A DNA stretch of 8,044 nt from contig DCDL01000056.1 of assembly GCA_002316385.1 (NCBI GenBank), forward strand, positions 64,111-72,154. The letters run 5' to 3'. Both the position numbers and the translations under genes were made by a program. This DNA comes from Clostridium sp. UBA1056 (GTDB taxonomy: Bacteria > Bacillota > Clostridia > Clostridiales > Clostridiaceae). The notes below the pieces were generated by a model. The model worked only from the letters and a program-made list of their open reading frames with translations. It was not told the origin of the DNA and ran no database searches. This document shows, in pieces, positions 7,201 to 8,044 of this stretch. Each line of letters opens with the position of its first letter. The first letter of the stretch is position 1.

Positions 7201-7849
7201 TTGTTGGCTGATATCCAACTAGTTTATCTGCATCCCATCTAGTTATATGATTTGTAGCAACTCCTATGGTAGCAACTCTTATACCATTAACTTCCTTTAT
7301 AACATATGGATTAAATACCCTTTGTCCATCTTTATAAAGATTAGCACATAGAACAGCCATTTTATTTGCTTCTGCTTGGGTCTTAATCTTATCTAGGACT
7401 TTCATTCCATAGTTAAATTCATGATTCCCTAAACTAAAGCTATCATACCCAATTTCACTCATGCCTAAAATCATTGGATTAGTATTATTATCTAAATATT
7501 CTTCTGTTAAGAATAGGTGATTGTAGTTTCCTTGGATAGTATCACCATTGTCTACAACTATAGTATTAGGATTTTTTGCTTTTTCTTCCTTAACTACTGT
7601 TGCAACTTGGTTTAAACCTCCTGCCGCAACTGAAGCTGTAGCATAATCGTAGTTTTTAAACTTTCCGTGTAAATCTGTAGTGGCTAGCACTTGTATTACT
7701 ACATTGTTCGGATCGGCAACCACTGCTTGATTAGCATTGGTCTTGTCATTATCTTCTGCATATACTCTAGTAGTATTTACTGGCATTACTAATGTTACAA
7801 GCAAAATTAATGACATCACAAATGCCGTGAGTCTTTTTTTCTCCTTCAT
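4268..7849 (-). CDS. Cell-wall-anchored bifunctional 2',3'-cyclic-nucleotide 2'-phosphodiesterase/3'-nucleotidase and 5'-nucleotidase
   Basis: A 1193-residue secreted enzyme resembling Bacillus YfkN. It has a signal peptide (1-31, cleavage likely after VYA). The CpdB-type half has metallophosphatase motifs TTDLHG (57-62), NGD (101-103), GNHEFNYG (141-148), TSHMG (241-245) and AGHSH (271-275). Its C-terminal nucleotide-binding part (about 350-570) has NDYRYSS (527-533). The UshA-type half has SFNDFHG (653-659), AGDLYQG (695-701), GNHEFDWG (728-735), AHAG (831-834) and AGHNH (862-866), then NGGGIRR (982-988) and GGDKYDF (1080-1086) in the 5'-nucleotidase C-domain. Both di-metal sites look complete. 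A Pro/Asn-rich wall spacer (1130-1158) precedes LPKTG (1159-1163), a membrane helix and a KKKKK tail, so sortase should attach it to the wall. It would hydrolyse extracellular RNA breakdown products to nucleosides and phosphate. The start has AGGGGG seven bases upstream. It appears to be monocistronic. Confidence 0.95.
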   Translation of the reverse strand: MKEKKRLTAFVMSLILLVTLVMPVNTTRVYAEDNDKTNANQAVVADPNNVVIQVLATTDLHGKFKNYDYATASVAAGGLNQVATVVKEEKAKNPNTIVVDNGDTIQGNYNHLFLTEEYLDNNTNPMILGMSEIGYDSFSLGNHEFNYGMKVLDKIKTQAEANKMAVLCANLYKDGQRVFNPYVIKEVNGIRVATIGVATNHITRWDADKLVGYQPTNPAQEVKKVIEEIKAGPGADIFIVTSHMGLTSEYGDGDSATDIANINPEVAMIVAGHSHTTIPNQTVNGVLITQPTNAGQGVSKTQIEVNKTGSTVKVVNKSSEVIKLAKDSKEDEGLNAKLQKYHDAAIADGKTPIGELVGADLASADEINGIPQSFVSDEGVTDLINEVQLYYSNKHLESKGIDTKANDFHHVSGAAMLSATSNLKSGTISKSDLTNIYKFDNKLYTIETTGKQIKKYLEWTAQFYNTFKEGDLTISFDKNFASYKYDMLSGVKYDINISKPVGSRIENLFFNDGKAVADTDVVYLTVNDYRYSSNLAPIFDAGEHKKIYESTNDTLSDVRDMIAKYITEVNGGKISKNVDNNWKLTGVKYNTALKDAVVTLINDGTLEPAMNYGIISEALTWEQVEAQLTAKGKIEKLEELKALKGSNIIDILSFNDFHGNVLESGKNIGAAKLAGVVNQYRNKANSEYGVIPVSAGDLYQGTAISNLTIGKPVSVMLKDMGLEASAIGNHEFDWGIDNVNAWSKEGGFPFLAANIVKKGTEENVSYAQPYKVVERNGVKIGLIGISTPETATSTLSENVKDVDFLDPVKTVTKYNKILRETEKVDAVVVIAHAGAYQDSNTKVITGEAADIARVEGVDAVAAGHNHAVVSGKVDGVPVVEAGYNGRGLAKLRFTFDGNNKLLNVEPSVEVFQGIEATLPVDEDVLNGVNNIKESLNGILGEKVTSLKERLSHDNRNSEVTPLGVTVAETIRNTVGTQIAVINGGGIRRSLEKGDVTVGDMYEILPFDNTIVTLEVKGSDLYKIIEHGINTDGFGWGQYAGIKAWYNPEDGKVSSIRLNDGTKIDMNKYYSVAINDFMLTGGDKYDFSNAKNVVNTNVVMRDSMAEAWKKNGVPEVDFNVLAAGEDTTVDKPTEETDIPTNPNKPNDPTNPNKQSKPGKLPKTGSPVTTDVFAVMGVMTIALGGYIAKKKKKSA
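4394..4438 (-). repeat. 27-bp-phased direct repeat in the wall-spacer coding region
   Basis: The 18-base sequence TTTGTTTGGATTAGTTGG (plus strand) occurs at 4394-4411 and again, identical, at 4421-4438, a 27-base period. It encodes the repeated PTNPNK segment of the spacer before LPKTG. The period is a multiple of three, so gain or loss of a unit would keep the frame and change spacer length. Confidence 0.8.
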
Positions 7850-7856
7850 ATCATTT

Positions 7857-7862
7857 CCCCCT
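7857..7862 (-). promoter_or_regulatory. Ribosome binding site of the nucleotidase gene
   Basis: AGGGGG lies seven bases before the ATG at 7847-7849 and supports this start, which begins a classical signal peptide (MKEKKRL). Confidence 0.8.
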
Positions 7863-7910
7863 AAGTATAATATAACAAAAAATATAATTTTTATACTCCT
7901 TGCACTTTAT

Positions 7911-7939
7911 ATTGTATTATCCATCGTTTTGCTTTTCAA
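7911..7939 (-). promoter_or_regulatory. Sigma-A-type promoter of the nucleotidase gene
   Basis: The -35 TTGAAA (7934-7939) and -10 TACAAT (7911-7916) each match the consensus at five of six positions and are exactly 17 bases apart. Transcription should begin near 7904, giving an untranslated leader of about 55 bases. This is the best promoter match seen in the window. Confidence 0.7.
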
Positions 7940-7970
7940 TACTTTTATGTATATTATGTAAATATATTTA

Positions 7971-8009
7971 ACAAAATTTGACCTAAATTATAACTTAAAC
8001 CCTTGTTAA
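7971..8009 (-). promoter_or_regulatory. Candidate phased operator (Pho-box-like hexamers) upstream of the nucleotidase promoter
   Basis: On the minus strand, hexamers TTAACA (8004-8009), TTAAGT (7993-7998), TTTAGG (7982-7987) and TTTTGT (7971-7976) recur every 11 bases with 5-base gaps. That spacing matches PhoP-type binding sites of Gram-positives (TTAACA-like repeats, one per helical turn). The first two are good matches and the last two poor. The array ends about 32 bases upstream of the -35. Phosphate control would suit a phosphate-scavenging enzyme, but the region is AT-rich and chance matches are likely. Confidence 0.35.
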
Positions 8010-8044
8010 AATTGTAAGCAACACAACTTGTTTGAGTGTATACG

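Noticed and set aside
7864..7897. Seven-bp inverted repeat AGTATAA/TTATACT in the nucleotidase leader
   Set aside because: It is nearly all A-T with a 20-base loop, so too weak to claim as a regulatory hairpin.
7737..7961. Plus-strand open frame of 74 codons with a hydrophobic C-terminus
   Set aside because: It runs antisense across the signal-peptide region and the promoter of the nucleotidase; the hydrophobicity follows from AT-rich sequence and no RBS is seen.
1..8044. Search by eye for tRNA or rRNA genes, CRISPR arrays, insertion sequences, phage genes or riboswitch cores
   Set aside because: No cloverleaf, regularly spaced repeat array, transposase motif or known riboswitch signature was recognised.

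Overview
The window is AT-rich and has five complete genes, all on the minus strand. Strong GGAGG-type ribosome binding sites, a TTG start, an LPxTG cell-wall protein and AT-rich hairpin terminators point to a low-GC Gram-positive. The protein families look like those of Clostridium sensu lato. Species cannot be settled from the sequence alone.

Reading in the direction of transcription (high to low coordinates): a 195-base upstream region (7850-8044) holds a good sigma-A-type promoter and a possible array of phased TTAACA-like boxes. It leads into a large secreted, sortase-anchored double-domain nucleotide phosphatase (CpdB-type 2',3'-cyclic nucleotide phosphodiesterase plus UshA-type 5'-nucleotidase, 4268-7849). 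That gene ends at a strong perfect hairpin terminator (4207-4248). Next comes a cytosolic PHP-family phosphatase of the YcdX type (3377-4090) with its own terminator (3321-3370). After it lies a two-gene unit: a YhfW-like FAD oxidoreductase with a C-terminal Rieske domain (1826-3265), overlapped by a tocopherol-cyclase-family gene (964-1836). The last gene is a divergent uracil-DNA-glycosylase-superfamily protein starting at TTG (43-795), separated from the pair by 168 bases that contain a long imperfect palindrome.

The nucleotidase and the YcdX-like gene both release phosphate but are separated by a terminator, so they are probably independent units: one scavenges nucleotides outside the cell, the other is cytosolic. 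The Rieske/FAD plus tocopherol-cyclase-like pair is the least explained part. The 11-base overlap predicts coupled translation and perhaps a shared substrate, possibly a lipid or isoprenoid, but nothing in the sequence shows the substrate. The most notable non-coding signals are a perfect 10-bp inverted repeat that encloses the ribosome binding site and start codon of the oxidoreductase, and the 867-917 palindrome. I see no tRNA, rRNA, CRISPR array, insertion sequence or phage gene.
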